Source: Pseudomonas sp. MN1F
GTDB taxonomy: Bacteria > Pseudomonadota > Gammaproteobacteria > Pseudomonadales > Pseudomonadaceae
Length of the DNA stretch: 33,404 nt
Assembly (NCBI RefSeq): GCF_009391885.1
Contig: NZ_VZII01000001.1
Coordinates: 1-33,404, forward strand
Direction of reading: 5' to 3'
The position numbers were made by a program, and so were the translations under genes. Under the pieces are notes generated by a model that saw only the letters and a list, made by a program, of their open reading frames with translations, ran no database searches and had not been told where the DNA came from. Shown piece by piece: positions 1 to 9,689 of the stretch (position 1 is the stretch's first letter; each line of letters opens with the position of its first letter).

Positions 1-3
1 GAC

Positions 4-80
4 AGGCACATAGCTCAGTTGGTTAGAGCACCACCTTGACATGGTGGGGGTCGTTGGTTCGAGTCCAATTGTGCCTACCA
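4..80 (+). tRNA. tRNA-Val (anticodon GAC)
   Basis: A complete cloverleaf can be read. The 7-bp acceptor stem pairs AGGCACA (4-10) with TGTGCCT (70-76), followed by discriminator A77 and an encoded CCA (78-80). The anticodon stem is CCACC/GGTGG-like and the anticodon GAC lies at 38-40, which reads valine codons GUC and GUU. The T-arm carries the usual GGTTCGAGTCC. The gene sits at the window edge, so further tRNA genes may lie upstream. Confidence 0.95.
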
Positions 81-86
81 AATCTG

Positions 87-117
87 AAAAGGGCGTCCCG
101 AAAGGGTCGCCCTTTTT
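87..117 (+). terminator. Intrinsic terminator after tRNA-Val
   Basis: AAAAGGGCG pairs with CGCCCTTTT around a short loop, and the 3' arm runs into a T tract at 113-117. It lies 6 bp after the CCA of the tRNA and probably ends the tRNA transcript. From there to the next start codon (118-261) I see no other feature. Confidence 0.8.
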
Positions 118-261
118 CATTTTCGCCCTTTGACGTGGCAACTCTCTCAGGCATGGCTAATCTCGCAGTGAATGGTTCGAGAACATCGCCACGGAGTAGG
201 TAGCGGCATTGTGTGAGGCTGCTTGGCGTTTTCCGCCGATCCCGATGAGGGGAGCCTCTCC

Positions 262-3177
262 ATGCAGGGTGCCAACGCGTCGCTTCACAAGTTCACGCCT
301 GAAGTCAGCGTCTCCGATAACCGGGGCCTGATCGTCCGTAGTGTTCGTTTTCACCGTCATCCGGATAACACTGATTCAACGGATTGTCGTGTAACCCACC
401 TTCATTTCGATGCACGTGGCCACAACGTGCAATGCATGGACCCGCGGCTGGCCCAATCCCGCCGTGAGGCCCCGGATGCGCCACCCAATCTGCTGTTGCA
501 GCCTGCTCTGAGCGGAGCGGTGATAGGTGCCCAGAGTGTCGATGCCGGCACGCTGCTTGCCTTGGACGATTGCGCAGGGCGGTCACTGATGCGTCGCAGC
601 GGCGTGGGGGTCACCCGTCGCTGGAATTACCAGTCGGTTGCCTTGGCAGGGCGATTACACTCAATTGATGAGCAGGCAGAGGGGGCCGAGCGTGCCGTGT
701 GCGAGCGCTGGATCTGGGCGCTTGACGGTGCTGTCGAGCGGGCGAGCAATCTGCTGGGCGAATGTGTGCGCCACTACGACACGGGTGGCCTGCAGCAGGT
801 GTGCAGCATCGCTTTGACGGGGACGCCACTGCTCGTTGCCCGGCAAATGCTGAGGGACGCCGAGCGGCCTGAATGGCTTGGCGAGCATGAGCAAGGCTGG
901 CAGGCAAAGCTGGAGCCCATCATCCACGTCAGTGGGTGTAGCGCCGACGCCACCGGCGCGGCACTGACGCAAACCGATGCGCGGGGGCATCGGCAGCGCC
1001 ATGCCTACGATGTGGCTGGCCGCTTGAGCAGCTGTTCGGTGCGTGTGCAAGGCGAGGAGCAAGAGCGCCGTGTGCTTGAGGCCTTGACCTGGACAGCCGT
1101 GGGGCAGAAGCAGCGGGAACTGCATGGCAATGGCGTACTGACCCAATACCTATATGAAGCGCAGACGCAGCGTGTGTCAGCCATCAGGACGGAACGCCCG
1201 GAGGACCATCCGGCTGGGGCTCGATTGCTGCAATGCCTGCGCTACGTCTATGACCCCGTGGGCAACGTGGCCAGCGTGGGCAACGCTGCGCAGACTACTC
1301 GGTTCTGGCGTAATCAAAAGGTGTCGGCAGAAAACACGTTCATCCATGACAGCCTTTACCAGTTGGTGCAGGCGTGCGGCCGGGAATTGGCGGCGCACGG
1401 TCAGCAGGGGGTGGGTGTTCCGCCGGCAGTAGTGCCGTTGGCGGGTGGCCCCGAGGCGTTTACCCGTTATCGGCGCGACTACCAGTACGACAGCGGCGGC
1501 AACTTGACCCACATCCGTCACAATGCGCCGGGCAGCGGCAACAGCTACACCACGCAGCTGGTGGTCTCGCCCCATGGCAATCGTGCGATGCGTTGGCAGG
1601 AGGGTCTTGAGCCGGGTGATATCGAGGGGATGTTCGACAAGTCTGGTCACGCGCTGTGGTTACAGGCGGGGCAGCCTCTGCAGTGGAATCCGCGTGGCGA
1701 ACTGGAGCGCGTGGTGCAGGTCGCCCGCAGCACGGGCGATGATAATGAGCATTACCGCTACGACGGGGCTGGCAGGCGCCTGTTGAAAATCACTTCCCGG
1801 CAAAGCGGTGACGGTATCCAGCAGCGCCGGGTCTTGTACTTGCCTGGGCTCGAGCTGCGCGACCAGGCTTTCGACGGCGCCGCGCAGAAGGCGCTTGAAG
1901 TGGTTGCGGTGGGCAGTGCCGGGCGAGGGCAGGTGCGCTTGCTGCATTGGCCCGATGGGTTGACCGGTGACTCGCTGCGCTACAGCTTCGACGATCTGCT
2001 GGGCAGCAGTCAGCTGGAGCTGGATGAGCAGGGCGAGGTCATCAGCCAGGAAGAGTATTACCCCTATGGCGGTACTGCGGTGTGGACGGCACGTAGCGAG
2101 GTGGAGGCGGATTACAAGACCTTGCGCTACTCCGGGAAGGAGTGTGATGCCACCGGGTTGTACTATTACGGGTTGCGGTACTACCAGCCTTGGCTGGGGC
2201 GCTGGTTGAGTGCTGACCCTGCGGGTGTTGTCGATGGGCTGAACCTGTATCGCATGGTTCGCAACAACCCCGTCACGTTCAAGGATCAACAGGGGTTGGA
2301 CCCGGTTTATCCTGTGCTATCGGCATTTCTGGCTGATGTCATGACCGATGTGAACCACGATGCCTTGGGGTTCGTCGCGTGGGGTGAGCAGCTTGATTCA
2401 GCTCCGCCATGGGCTATCGCCATCTGGGGTGACAACACCTATGTGTCGACGGTGAACAGGCATATGTCCATTCGGCCGCCGGGTGAGCAGGGTTTTCCGG
2501 ATTTTGTAGGCGTTTATGATGGGAATGGAATTACTACGGAGACCGGGCATTACCGAACGCCGCCAGATTATGCAGCACGCATTGAAAACAACAGGCCGCG
2601 AATAACCTCGCATGGAAGCACTGCGTCACTGGATTGGCGAATGACAATGTTCAGTGATCCTCAAGCGTACATGGCCAAGGTCAATGAATTCTGGAGAATC
2701 AATGATCGGGCAGAAAGGGGGCTGGCAGTATTGGCTTTTCTGAAATCGCATTGGCCGCAAGGTCTTGAAGAGCTCGCCTCTTCGTTCAATCAAAACAGGC
2801 CGGTATTGCTTCTGGAAATGTTCCAGGCCAATGGGCAGTTGCGGGATGTCGAGCAGACGGGCTTTCAGTGGGTGAGCCAGTTGTACGCAGAGGCCAATCA
2901 AATAATCTATGACTTTGTTGATAGCAAGGTGAAAGCGAAACAGCAGCAGGCCAAGGCGCAAGCCAGATATAAGTACGATGCAGTCATGGACATCTACAAA
3001 GGGAGAGAAGGCGATCTGCACACGGTGCGTCGATCCGAAGTCGAGGCGCAACTCCCACCAGCGACGCACTTGACTGCACCTGCACGAGGCCATCAGCGAA
3101 GGCCGGTGACGACCGTTACTCAGCCTGTGCGAAGGCCGAATTTACTTTCCAGAATAAGGCATGCCTTCAAGCATTGA
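262..3177 (+). CDS. RHS-repeat (TccC-like) polymorphic toxin
   Basis: This 971-residue protein belongs to the RHS/YD-repeat family, whose members form a hollow shell around a toxic C-terminal tip. The N-terminus (LHKFTPEVSVSDNRGL) resembles TccC-type insecticidal toxin complex proteins. YD-type repeats (YDVAGR, YDSGGN, YDGAGR) run through the middle. The RHS-associated core lies at about residues 615-680, with EEYYPYGG, YSGKE, GLYYYGLRYYQPWLGRW and LNLYRMVRNNP. The core ends in D652 (SADP), D675 and KDQQGL, which match the aspartyl autoproteolysis site known in this family, so cleavage is expected after about L679. The remaining 290 residues would be the released toxin and I do not recognise them. 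ATG 262 is chosen because GAGGGGAG precedes it; a TTG at 223 is the in-frame alternative. No immunity gene is evident downstream. Confidence 0.88.
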   Translation: MQGANASLHKFTPEVSVSDNRGLIVRSVRFHRHPDNTDSTDCRVTHLHFDARGHNVQCMDPRLAQSRREAPDAPPNLLLQPALSGAVIGAQSVDAGTLLALDDCAGRSLMRRSGVGVTRRWNYQSVALAGRLHSIDEQAEGAERAVCERWIWALDGAVERASNLLGECVRHYDTGGLQQVCSIALTGTPLLVARQMLRDAERPEWLGEHEQGWQAKLEPIIHVSGCSADATGAALTQTDARGHRQRHAYDVAGRLSSCSVRVQGEEQERRVLEALTWTAVGQKQRELHGNGVLTQYLYEAQTQRVSAIRTERPEDHPAGARLLQCLRYVYDPVGNVASVGNAAQTTRFWRNQKVSAENTFIHDSLYQLVQACGRELAAHGQQGVGVPPAVVPLAGGPEAFTRYRRDYQYDSGGNLTHIRHNAPGSGNSYTTQLVVSPHGNRAMRWQEGLEPGDIEGMFDKSGHALWLQAGQPLQWNPRGELERVVQVARSTGDDNEHYRYDGAGRRLLKITSRQSGDGIQQRRVLYLPGLELRDQAFDGAAQKALEVVAVGSAGRGQVRLLHWPDGLTGDSLRYSFDDLLGSSQLELDEQGEVISQEEYYPYGGTAVWTARSEVEADYKTLRYSGKECDATGLYYYGLRYYQPWLGRWLSADPAGVVDGLNLYRMVRNNPVTFKDQQGLDPVYPVLSAFLADVMTDVNHDALGFVAWGEQLDSAPPWAIAIWGDNTYVSTVNRHMSIRPPGEQGFPDFVGVYDGNGITTETGHYRTPPDYAARIENNRPRITSHGSTASLDWRMTMFSDPQAYMAKVNEFWRINDRAERGLAVLAFLKSHWPQGLEELASSFNQNRPVLLLEMFQANGQLRDVEQTGFQWVSQLYAEANQIIYDFVDSKVKAKQQQAKAQARYKYDAVMDIYKGREGDLHTVRRSEVEAQLPPATHLTAPARGHQRRPVTTVTQPVRRPNLLSRIRHAFKH

Positions 3178-3281
3178 TGGTTGGCTTGCTCGGGCCAGGT
3201 GCCGCTGCTGCGCCAATCTGACCATCGGTCTGTACCGTGCCTCGTGCTAGAATCCGCCCCTTCGAATCTGGAGGTACACGC

Positions 3282-3854
3282 GTGCGCAAACTGGCAGTGG
3301 TATTGGCAGTGCTGGCCCTGGCGGGCTGTGAGAACGAGGTCGAAGGTGTGCACAAGCAGGTTGCCGAGCACCTGCACAACCCCAAGACCGCCAAGTTCGG
3401 CAACGTGCGGATCGACACCAAGGGCACCATTTGCGGCCAGGTGCGCGGCAAGGACGATGCCGGCCAGTACGAGGCCTACCGCAGCTACGTGGCAATCAAG
3501 GGCGCCGATGGCCAATACGAAATCATCGTCGATGACGGCGGCAACAACCTGCGTATCCGCGAATACTGCGGCGGTGCCGACCTGCAGCGCCGTGCCGAGG
3601 CGCTGGCCGATCAGCCGGCCCCCGAGGGTTGGGATGTCGAAGTGATCCAGGGCGCCAATATGGGTGCGCTGACCGACATGACCGCACGCCTGATCGAGAA
3701 GGGCATCCCGTCCTCGGTCGAATACCGTGACGGCAAGCCGGTGGTGCTGATGGGGCCGTTCCCGAGCAAGGCCGAGGCCGATGCACGCAAGGCTGAGGTG
3801 ATGGCCAAGCTGGGTACCGATTCGATTGTCATCCAGCATGGTGCGCAGCGTTAA
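3282..3854 (+). CDS. SPOR-domain lipoprotein
   Basis: A 190-residue predicted lipoprotein. The start is GTG 3282, preceded by GGAGG at 3270-3274. It gives a short signal peptide (RKLAVVLAVLALAGC) with lipobox LAGC and lipidated Cys16, so the mature protein should be membrane-anchored in the envelope. The C-terminal ~75 residues (from WDVEVIQG to SIVIQ) have the pattern of a SPOR domain, which in other proteins binds denuded septal peptidoglycan: the GPFPSKAEADARKAEV stretch is typical. The central part (about residues 20-110) is not recognised. The gene is 104 bp after the RHS gene and has its own Shine-Dalgarno sequence, so it is probably not the toxin's partner. Confidence 0.75.
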   Translation: MRKLAVVLAVLALAGCENEVEGVHKQVAEHLHNPKTAKFGNVRIDTKGTICGQVRGKDDAGQYEAYRSYVAIKGADGQYEIIVDDGGNNLRIREYCGGADLQRRAEALADQPAPEGWDVEVIQGANMGALTDMTARLIEKGIPSSVEYRDGKPVVLMGPFPSKAEADARKAEVMAKLGTDSIVIQHGAQR

Positions 3855-3916
3855 CTGTAATCTGTAGTCTTCCCCGGCTATGCTTGGCCTGAGACTAGCC
3901 AAACGGGGAGGGCCTC

Positions 3917-4342
3917 ATGTCTACGCTGGAGCGGGCCATTGCCGTGGCCGCCAGGGCACATGAAGGGCAATACGACAAGGGTGGGGCGGCTTATATCCTC
4001 CACCCGTTGCGGGTGATGATGCGGGTCAGTACGCCAGAGCAGCGCATCGTCGCGGTGCTGCATGACGTGATCGAAGACACGTCGCTTACCCTTTCCGACT
4101 TGGCCCGTGAGGGCTTCCCCCTGAAAATTCTCGCCGCCTTGCTGGCCCTGAGCCGGAACAAGGGCGAGAGCTATCAGGACTTCGTCGTGCGCCTGGGCAG
4201 TGACCCGCTGGCGCGCACCGTCAAGCTGGCCGACCTGGCCGACAATAGCGACCTTTCGCGTATTCCCGCCCCTGGCCCGGCCGATTTGGCGCGGCTGGCC
4301 CGTTACCGCGAGGCCAGTGCCTACCTGCAGGCGCTGGCCTGA
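3917..4342 (+). CDS. Small HD-domain phosphohydrolase, SpoT/MESH1-like
   Basis: A 141-residue single-domain protein of the HD superfamily. Metal-ligand motifs are in the expected order: H29, H49-D50 (VLHDVIEDT), E53-D54, and D106/D109-N110 in KLADLADNSD. This set matches the hydrolase half of RelA/SpoT and the small alarmone hydrolase MESH1, so hydrolysis of (p)ppGpp or a related nucleotide is likely but not proven. There is no synthetase or regulatory domain. GGGGAGG precedes ATG 3917. The gene converges with the DUF1654 gene, leaving only 3 bp between the two stop codons. Confidence 0.75.
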   Translation: MSTLERAIAVAARAHEGQYDKGGAAYILHPLRVMMRVSTPEQRIVAVLHDVIEDTSLTLSDLAREGFPLKILAALLALSRNKGESYQDFVVRLGSDPLARTVKLADLADNSDLSRIPAPGPADLARLARYREASAYLQALA

Positions 4343-4345
4343 GCG

Positions 4346-4588
4346 TCAGTCTTCCTTCGGTACGGTCCAGAAGATCTGCACGCCGCCGTCGTCGCGGTGG
4401 GCGAGGGTGACGTTGTCGTTCTCGGCGATTTCCTCGAGCAGGGTTTCCCAGTCATCGGGCGACTCGTGTTCCAGGCGGAAGATCAGCGCGGCGCGGCTGC
4501 GCTGGGCGAGGGGGTTGTTGATGATCTTCTGGATGCGCAGGCCCAGTTGCTGGTAGCTGCTTGCGGTTGCTTCGGCGGTGTTGGCCAC
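4346..4588 (-). CDS. DUF1654 family protein
   Basis: An 80-residue protein starting at GTG (4588) with AAGGAAT seven bases upstream. The sequence pattern YQQLGLRIQKIINNP, followed by an acidic EEIAENDNVTLAHRDDGGVQ stretch, matches the DUF1654 family as I recall it from Pseudomonas chromosomes and phages. It has no signal peptide or membrane segment. Its function is not known. It lies downstream of the asparaginase gene on the same strand but is separated from it by a strong REP inverted repeat, so co-transcription is doubtful. Confidence 0.75.
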   Translation of the reverse strand: MANTAEATASSYQQLGLRIQKIINNPLAQRSRAALIFRLEHESPDDWETLLEEIAENDNVTLAHRDDGGVQIFWTVPKED

Positions 4589-4668
4589 GGAGGCGATTCC
4601 TTGTTGTGCTGTATGTGCGTACAGTATTTCAAGGCAAATTATTTCGCAACTGGGTCGGTGCTGGATTC

Positions 4669-4731
4669 TTCGCGGCTAAAGCCGCTCCTACAGGTACTGC
4701 ATACCCCTGTAGGAGCGGCTTTAGCCGCGAA
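4669..4731. repeat. REP inverted pair (perfect 26-bp arms)
   Basis: TTCGCGGCTAAAGCCGCTCC... at 4669-4694 is repeated in exact inverse orientation at 4706-4731 with an 11-bp spacer. Each arm itself contains the smaller palindrome GCGGCTAAAGCCGC. This is the typical P. putida REP sequence arranged as an inverted pair. It lies between the 3' end of the asparaginase gene and the start of the DUF1654 gene. It would form a long stable hairpin in RNA and could stabilise or terminate the asparaginase mRNA. Confidence 0.88.
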
Positions 4732-4773
4732 AGGGCCGGCGCAAGCAGCGCACCAGCCCAAGTCATACCAGAA

Positions 4774-5913
<1,140 letters not shown>

Positions 5914-6076
5914 TCAACGCAGGTTTCGTACCAGAAAGCTTGAGCCAGGCGCGCTGCGTTGTCCGGCCAGTATTCCATTCGGATTTCCGAACAAGCATAG
6001 GAAAAGGTGTTCGGTTTTTCGGAAAAATCTGGATAATCAGCACCTGCTGCGTCCTGCCCCCGCCAGCGAAACGGAT

Positions 6077-6105
6077 TTGACAAAACCAGGTCTTGTTTCC
6101 ATAGT
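6077..6105 (+). promoter_or_regulatory. Sigma-70 promoter of the rbs operon
   Basis: TTGACA (6077-6082) is followed after 17 bp by CATAGT (6100-6105). This is a perfect -35 box and a 4/6 -10 box at ideal spacing, and it points toward rbsB. Elsewhere in the 300-bp ansB-rbsB interval (5863-6162) I saw no gene and no second clear promoter. The ansB promoter should also lie there, but I could not place it. Confidence 0.65.
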
Positions 6106-6112
6106 TACCCAA

Positions 6113-6126
6113 CGCAAACGTTTGCG
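6113..6126. promoter_or_regulatory. LacI-family (RbsR) operator
   Basis: CGCAAACGTTTGCG is a perfect 14-bp palindrome with the central CG step and AAACGTTT core typical of LacI/GalR/PurR-family operators. It starts 8 bp after the -10 box, so it covers the expected transcription start. A bound repressor would block initiation. The operon encodes a LacI-family protein (rbsR), which is the obvious candidate ligand-responsive repressor. Confidence 0.8.
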
Positions 6127-6162
6127 ATCCGATAAAAAACACAAGATTCGGAGTCATCTTCC

Positions 6163-7119
6163 ATGAAACTGCCGTTCCCCGGTCGTCTGCTGGCGCTCGC
6201 CGTCATGTCCTCGCTGTCCCTCGCCATGCCGCTGTCTGCTGCCCATGCAGAGGAAAAACCCAAGGTCGCGCTGGTCATGAAGTCGCTGGCCAACGAATTC
6301 TTCCGCACCATGGAAGACGGCGCCAAGGACTACCAGAAGGCCCACCCTGACGATTTCGAACTGGTTGCCAACGGCATCAAGAACGAAACCGATACCGGTG
6401 AACAGATCCGCATCGTCGAGCAGATGGTCAACGCCGGCGCCAAGGCCCTGGTGATTGCGCCGGCCGACTCCAAGGCGCTGGTCTCGGCGGTGAAGAAGGC
6501 CATGGACCAGGGTGTCATCGTCATCAACATCGACAACCGCCTGGACCCTGAACTGCTCAAGAGCAAAGGCATCAGCGTGCCCTTCGTCGGCCCCGACAAC
6601 CGCCAGGGCGCCCGCCTGGTCGGCGACTACCTGGCCAAGCAGAAGCTCAAGGCCGGTGACCAGGTTGGCATCATCGAAGGCGTGTCGACCACCACCAATG
6701 CCCAGCAGCGTACCGCCGGCTTCAAAGACGCCATGGATGCCGCCGGCATGAAGATCGTCTCGGTGCAGTCTGGCAACTGGGAAATCGACAAAGGCAACGC
6801 CGTCGCCGCGTCCATGCTCAACGAATACCCCGACCTCAAGGCGCTGCTGGCCGGTAACGACAACATGGCCGTAGGTGCCGTCTCGGCCGTGCGCGCTGCC
6901 GGCAAGGCTGGCCAGGTGCAAGTGGTGGGCTACGACAACATCAACGCCATCAAGCCGATGCTCAAGGATGGCCGCGTGCTCGCCACCCTCGACCAGGCCG
7001 CCAGCCAACAGGCGGTGTTCGGCATCGAGGCGGCATTGAAAATGGTCAAGGGCGAGAAGCCCAACGTCGACGCCGAAAATGTCATCCAGACCCCGGTCAA
7101 GCTGGTCACCAAGCCCTGA
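6163..7119 (+). CDS. rbsB: D-ribose ABC transporter, periplasmic binding protein
   Basis: A 318-residue type-I periplasmic sugar-binding protein. It has a Sec signal peptide ending at about AHA (residues 27-29). The mature part begins with EEKPKVALVMKSLANEFF, and ribose-binding-protein features follow: VIVINIDNRLDPE, GPDNRQGA, LLAGNDNMAVGAVSAV and VVGYDNINAIK. It captures ribose in the periplasm and delivers it to RbsC/RbsA. It is the first gene of the operon, directly behind a promoter and a palindromic operator. The ribose assignment rests mainly on linkage to rbsK and rbsD. Confidence 0.93.
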   Translation: MKLPFPGRLLALAVMSSLSLAMPLSAAHAEEKPKVALVMKSLANEFFRTMEDGAKDYQKAHPDDFELVANGIKNETDTGEQIRIVEQMVNAGAKALVIAPADSKALVSAVKKAMDQGVIVINIDNRLDPELLKSKGISVPFVGPDNRQGARLVGDYLAKQKLKAGDQVGIIEGVSTTTNAQQRTAGFKDAMDAAGMKIVSVQSGNWEIDKGNAVAASMLNEYPDLKALLAGNDNMAVGAVSAVRAAGKAGQVQVVGYDNINAIKPMLKDGRVLATLDQAASQQAVFGIEAALKMVKGEKPNVDAENVIQTPVKLVTKP

Positions 7120-7139
7120 CCCCAGCAGGAGAGATGGCC

Positions 7140-8693
7140 ATGCCAGCATCGGCCAATGAAGTGGTGCTTGCCGCCAGCGGCCTGGGCAAGAGCTACGCCC
7201 AGCCGGTGCTGGCCGAGGTCAACCTGGCCCTGCGCGCCGGCGAAGTGCTGGCGCTGACCGGCGAGAACGGGGCGGGCAAGAGCACACTGTCCAAGCTCAT
7301 TTGCGGCCTGGAAACCCCCACCACCGGGCACATGACCTACCGCGGCCAGGCCTACGCGCCGGCCAGCCGCAGCGAGGCCGAACGCCTCGGTGTGCGCATG
7401 GTCATGCAGGAGCTCAACCTGCTGCCGACCCTGACCGTGGCGGAAAACCTGTTCCTCGACAACCTGCCCAGCCGCTTCGGCTGGATCAGCCACAGGCGCC
7501 TGCGCCAGTTGGCCACGGCGGCCATGGCCCAGGTCGGCCTGGACGCCATCGACCCGGACACCCCGGTCGGCGAGCTGGGCATCGGCCATCAGCAGATGGT
7601 CGAGATCGCCCGCAACCTGATCGGCGACTGCCATGTGCTGATCTTCGACGAACCCACGGCAATGCTCACCGCCCGCGAAGTGGAGCTGCTGTTCACCCAG
7701 ATCGAGCGCCTGCGCAAGCGCGGCGTGGCCATCGTCTACATCTCCCACCGCCTTGAAGAGTTGCAGCGCGTGGCCCAGCGCATCGTTGTGCTGCGCGACG
7801 GCCAGTTGGTGTGCGACGAGCCGATCCAGCGCTACAGCAGTGCTGAGCTGGTCAGCCTGATGGTCGGCCGCGAACTGGGCGAGCATATCGACCTGGGCCG
7901 CCGCACGATCGGCGCGCCGTTGCTCAAGGTCGACAAGCTGTGCCGCGGCGACAAGGTGCGCGAAGTGTCATTGCAGGTCAGGGCAGGGGAGATCTTTGGT
8001 ATTTCCGGGTTGATCGGTGCCGGGCGCACCGAGCTGCTGCGGCTGATCTACGGCGCCGACCGCGCCGACAGCGGCAGCATCGAGATCGGCCAGCCGCTCA
8101 AGGCGGTTACCATCGACTCGCCCAAGGCTGCGGTAAAGGCCGGTATTGCCCTGATTACCGAGGACCGCAAAGGCGAAGGCCTGCTGCTGAGCCAATCGAT
8201 CAGCGCCAACATCGCCCTGGGCAACCTGCCCGCCGTGTCCCGCGCCGGGGTGCTCGACCGCGAGGCGGAACAGGCCCTGGCCGAGCGCCAGATCAGCGCC
8301 ATGCGCATCCGCAGTGCCGGCCCGGCGCAGGCAGTCGGCGAGCTGTCTGGCGGCAACCAGCAGAAAGTGGTGATCGGCCGCTGGCTGGAGCGCGACTGCC
8401 AGGTGCTGCTGTTCGACGAGCCCACCCGCGGCATCGACGTCGGCGCCAAGTTCGACATCTATGGCCTGCTGGCCGAGCTGGCGCGCCAGGGCAAGGCCCT
8501 GGTGGTGGTGTCCAGCGACCTGCGTGAACTGATGCTGATCTGCGACCGCATCGCCGTGCTTTCCGCCGGCCGCCTGATCGATACCTTCGACCGCGAGCAC
8601 TGGAGCCAGGACCAGCTCCTGGCCGCTGCCTTCGCCGGCTACCAGAAACGTGATGCCCTGCTGCATGACGCAGCGCCCAGGATGGATGCATGA
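7140..8693 (+). CDS. rbsA: Ribose ABC transporter, duplicated ATPase
   Basis: A 517-residue protein with two fused ABC ATPase domains, as in sugar-importing CUT2 systems. Domain 1 has Walker A GENGAGKST (residues 41-49), a degenerate signature region (LGIGHQQMVEI) and Walker B HVLIFDEPTA. Domain 2 has a degenerate P-loop (GLIGAGRTE) but a good signature, LSGGNQQKV, and VLLFDEPTRGID. This asymmetry is usual in the family. Two in-frame ATGs exist at 7134 and 7140. AGGAG at 7127-7131 is too close to the first and well spaced for the second, so 7140 is used. The stop overlaps the rbsC start (ATGA). Confidence 0.92.
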   Translation: MPASANEVVLAASGLGKSYAQPVLAEVNLALRAGEVLALTGENGAGKSTLSKLICGLETPTTGHMTYRGQAYAPASRSEAERLGVRMVMQELNLLPTLTVAENLFLDNLPSRFGWISHRRLRQLATAAMAQVGLDAIDPDTPVGELGIGHQQMVEIARNLIGDCHVLIFDEPTAMLTAREVELLFTQIERLRKRGVAIVYISHRLEELQRVAQRIVVLRDGQLVCDEPIQRYSSAELVSLMVGRELGEHIDLGRRTIGAPLLKVDKLCRGDKVREVSLQVRAGEIFGISGLIGAGRTELLRLIYGADRADSGSIEIGQPLKAVTIDSPKAAVKAGIALITEDRKGEGLLLSQSISANIALGNLPAVSRAGVLDREAEQALAERQISAMRIRSAGPAQAVGELSGGNQQKVVIGRWLERDCQVLLFDEPTRGIDVGAKFDIYGLLAELARQGKALVVVSSDLRELMLICDRIAVLSAGRLIDTFDREHWSQDQLLAAAFAGYQKRDALLHDAAPRMDA

Positions 8694-9685
8694 AGACCAC
8701 ACCCCTCGACACCCCGAGCAGCGCCCCCGTGCGCCGCAGCGGTACCTACTTAGGCCTGGGCACCTACCTGGGCCTGGCTGGCGCCTTGCTGGCGATGATC
8801 GTGCTGTTCTCGTTCCTGAGCAGCCACTTCTGGTCGTACGCCACCTTCAGCACCCTGGCCAACCAGATCCCCGACCTGATGGTGCTGGCCGTGGGCATGA
8901 CCTTCGTGCTGATCATCGGCGGCATCGACCTGTCGGTTGGCTCGGTACTGGCCCTGGCGGCCTCAACGGTCAGCGTGGCGATCCTCGGCTGGGGCTGGGG
9001 CGTGCTGCCCGCGGCCTTGCTTGGCATGGCGGTCGCCGCCCTGGCCGGCAGCATTACCGGCGGCGTGACCGTGGCCTGGCGCATCCCGTCGTTCATCGTC
9101 TCGCTCGGCGTGCTGGAGATGGCCCGCGGCCTGGCCTACCAGTTCACCGACTCGCGCACCGCCTATATCGGCGATGCCTACGCCTGGTTCTCCAATCCGC
9201 TCGCCTTCGGCATCTCGCCGGCCTTCATCATTGCCTTGCTGGTGATCGTGCTGGCCCAGCTGGTGCTGACCCGCACGGTGTTCGGCCGTTACCTGATCGG
9301 CATCGGCACCAACGAAGAGGCCGTGCGCCTGGCCGGTATCGACCCGCGCCCGTACAAGGTGCTGGTGTTCGCCCTGATGGGGCTGCTCGCCGGCCTGGCC
9401 GCCTTGTTCCAGATCTCGCGCCTGGAAGCCGCCGACCCCAATGCCGGGTCCGGCCTGGAGCTGCAGGTGATTGCCGCTGTGGTGATCGGCGGTACCAGCC
9501 TGATGGGCGGGCGCGGCTCGGTCATCAGTACCTTCTTCGGCGTGCTGATCATTTCCGTACTGGCTGCCGGCCTTGCGCAGATCGGCGCGTCGGAACCCAC
9601 CAAACGCATCATCACCGGGGCGGTGATCGTCATCGCTGTGGTGCTCGACACTTATCGCAGCCGGCGTGCAGGCCGGCGGAACTGA
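8690..9685 (+). CDS. rbsC: Ribose ABC transporter, permease
   Basis: A 331-residue inner-membrane permease of the CUT2 family with about eight to ten hydrophobic segments. Family signatures are GGIDLSVGSVLALA, IPSFIVSLGVLEMARGLAY, GIGTNEEAVRLAGID and VVIGGTSLMGGRGS. It forms the membrane channel with the RbsA ATPase. Its start overlaps the rbsA stop by 4 bp (ATGA), showing translational coupling. It ends 4 bp before the rbsR start. Confidence 0.92.
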   Translation: MKTTPLDTPSSAPVRRSGTYLGLGTYLGLAGALLAMIVLFSFLSSHFWSYATFSTLANQIPDLMVLAVGMTFVLIIGGIDLSVGSVLALAASTVSVAILGWGWGVLPAALLGMAVAALAGSITGGVTVAWRIPSFIVSLGVLEMARGLAYQFTDSRTAYIGDAYAWFSNPLAFGISPAFIIALLVIVLAQLVLTRTVFGRYLIGIGTNEEAVRLAGIDPRPYKVLVFALMGLLAGLAALFQISRLEAADPNAGSGLELQVIAAVVIGGTSLMGGRGSVISTFFGVLIISVLAAGLAQIGASEPTKRIITGAVIVIAVVLDTYRSRRAGRRN

Positions 9686-9689
9686 AAAC

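Noticed and set aside
6930..7886. 318-codon minus-strand frame over rbsB/rbsA
   Set aside because: It crosses two certain genes and has shadow-type composition.
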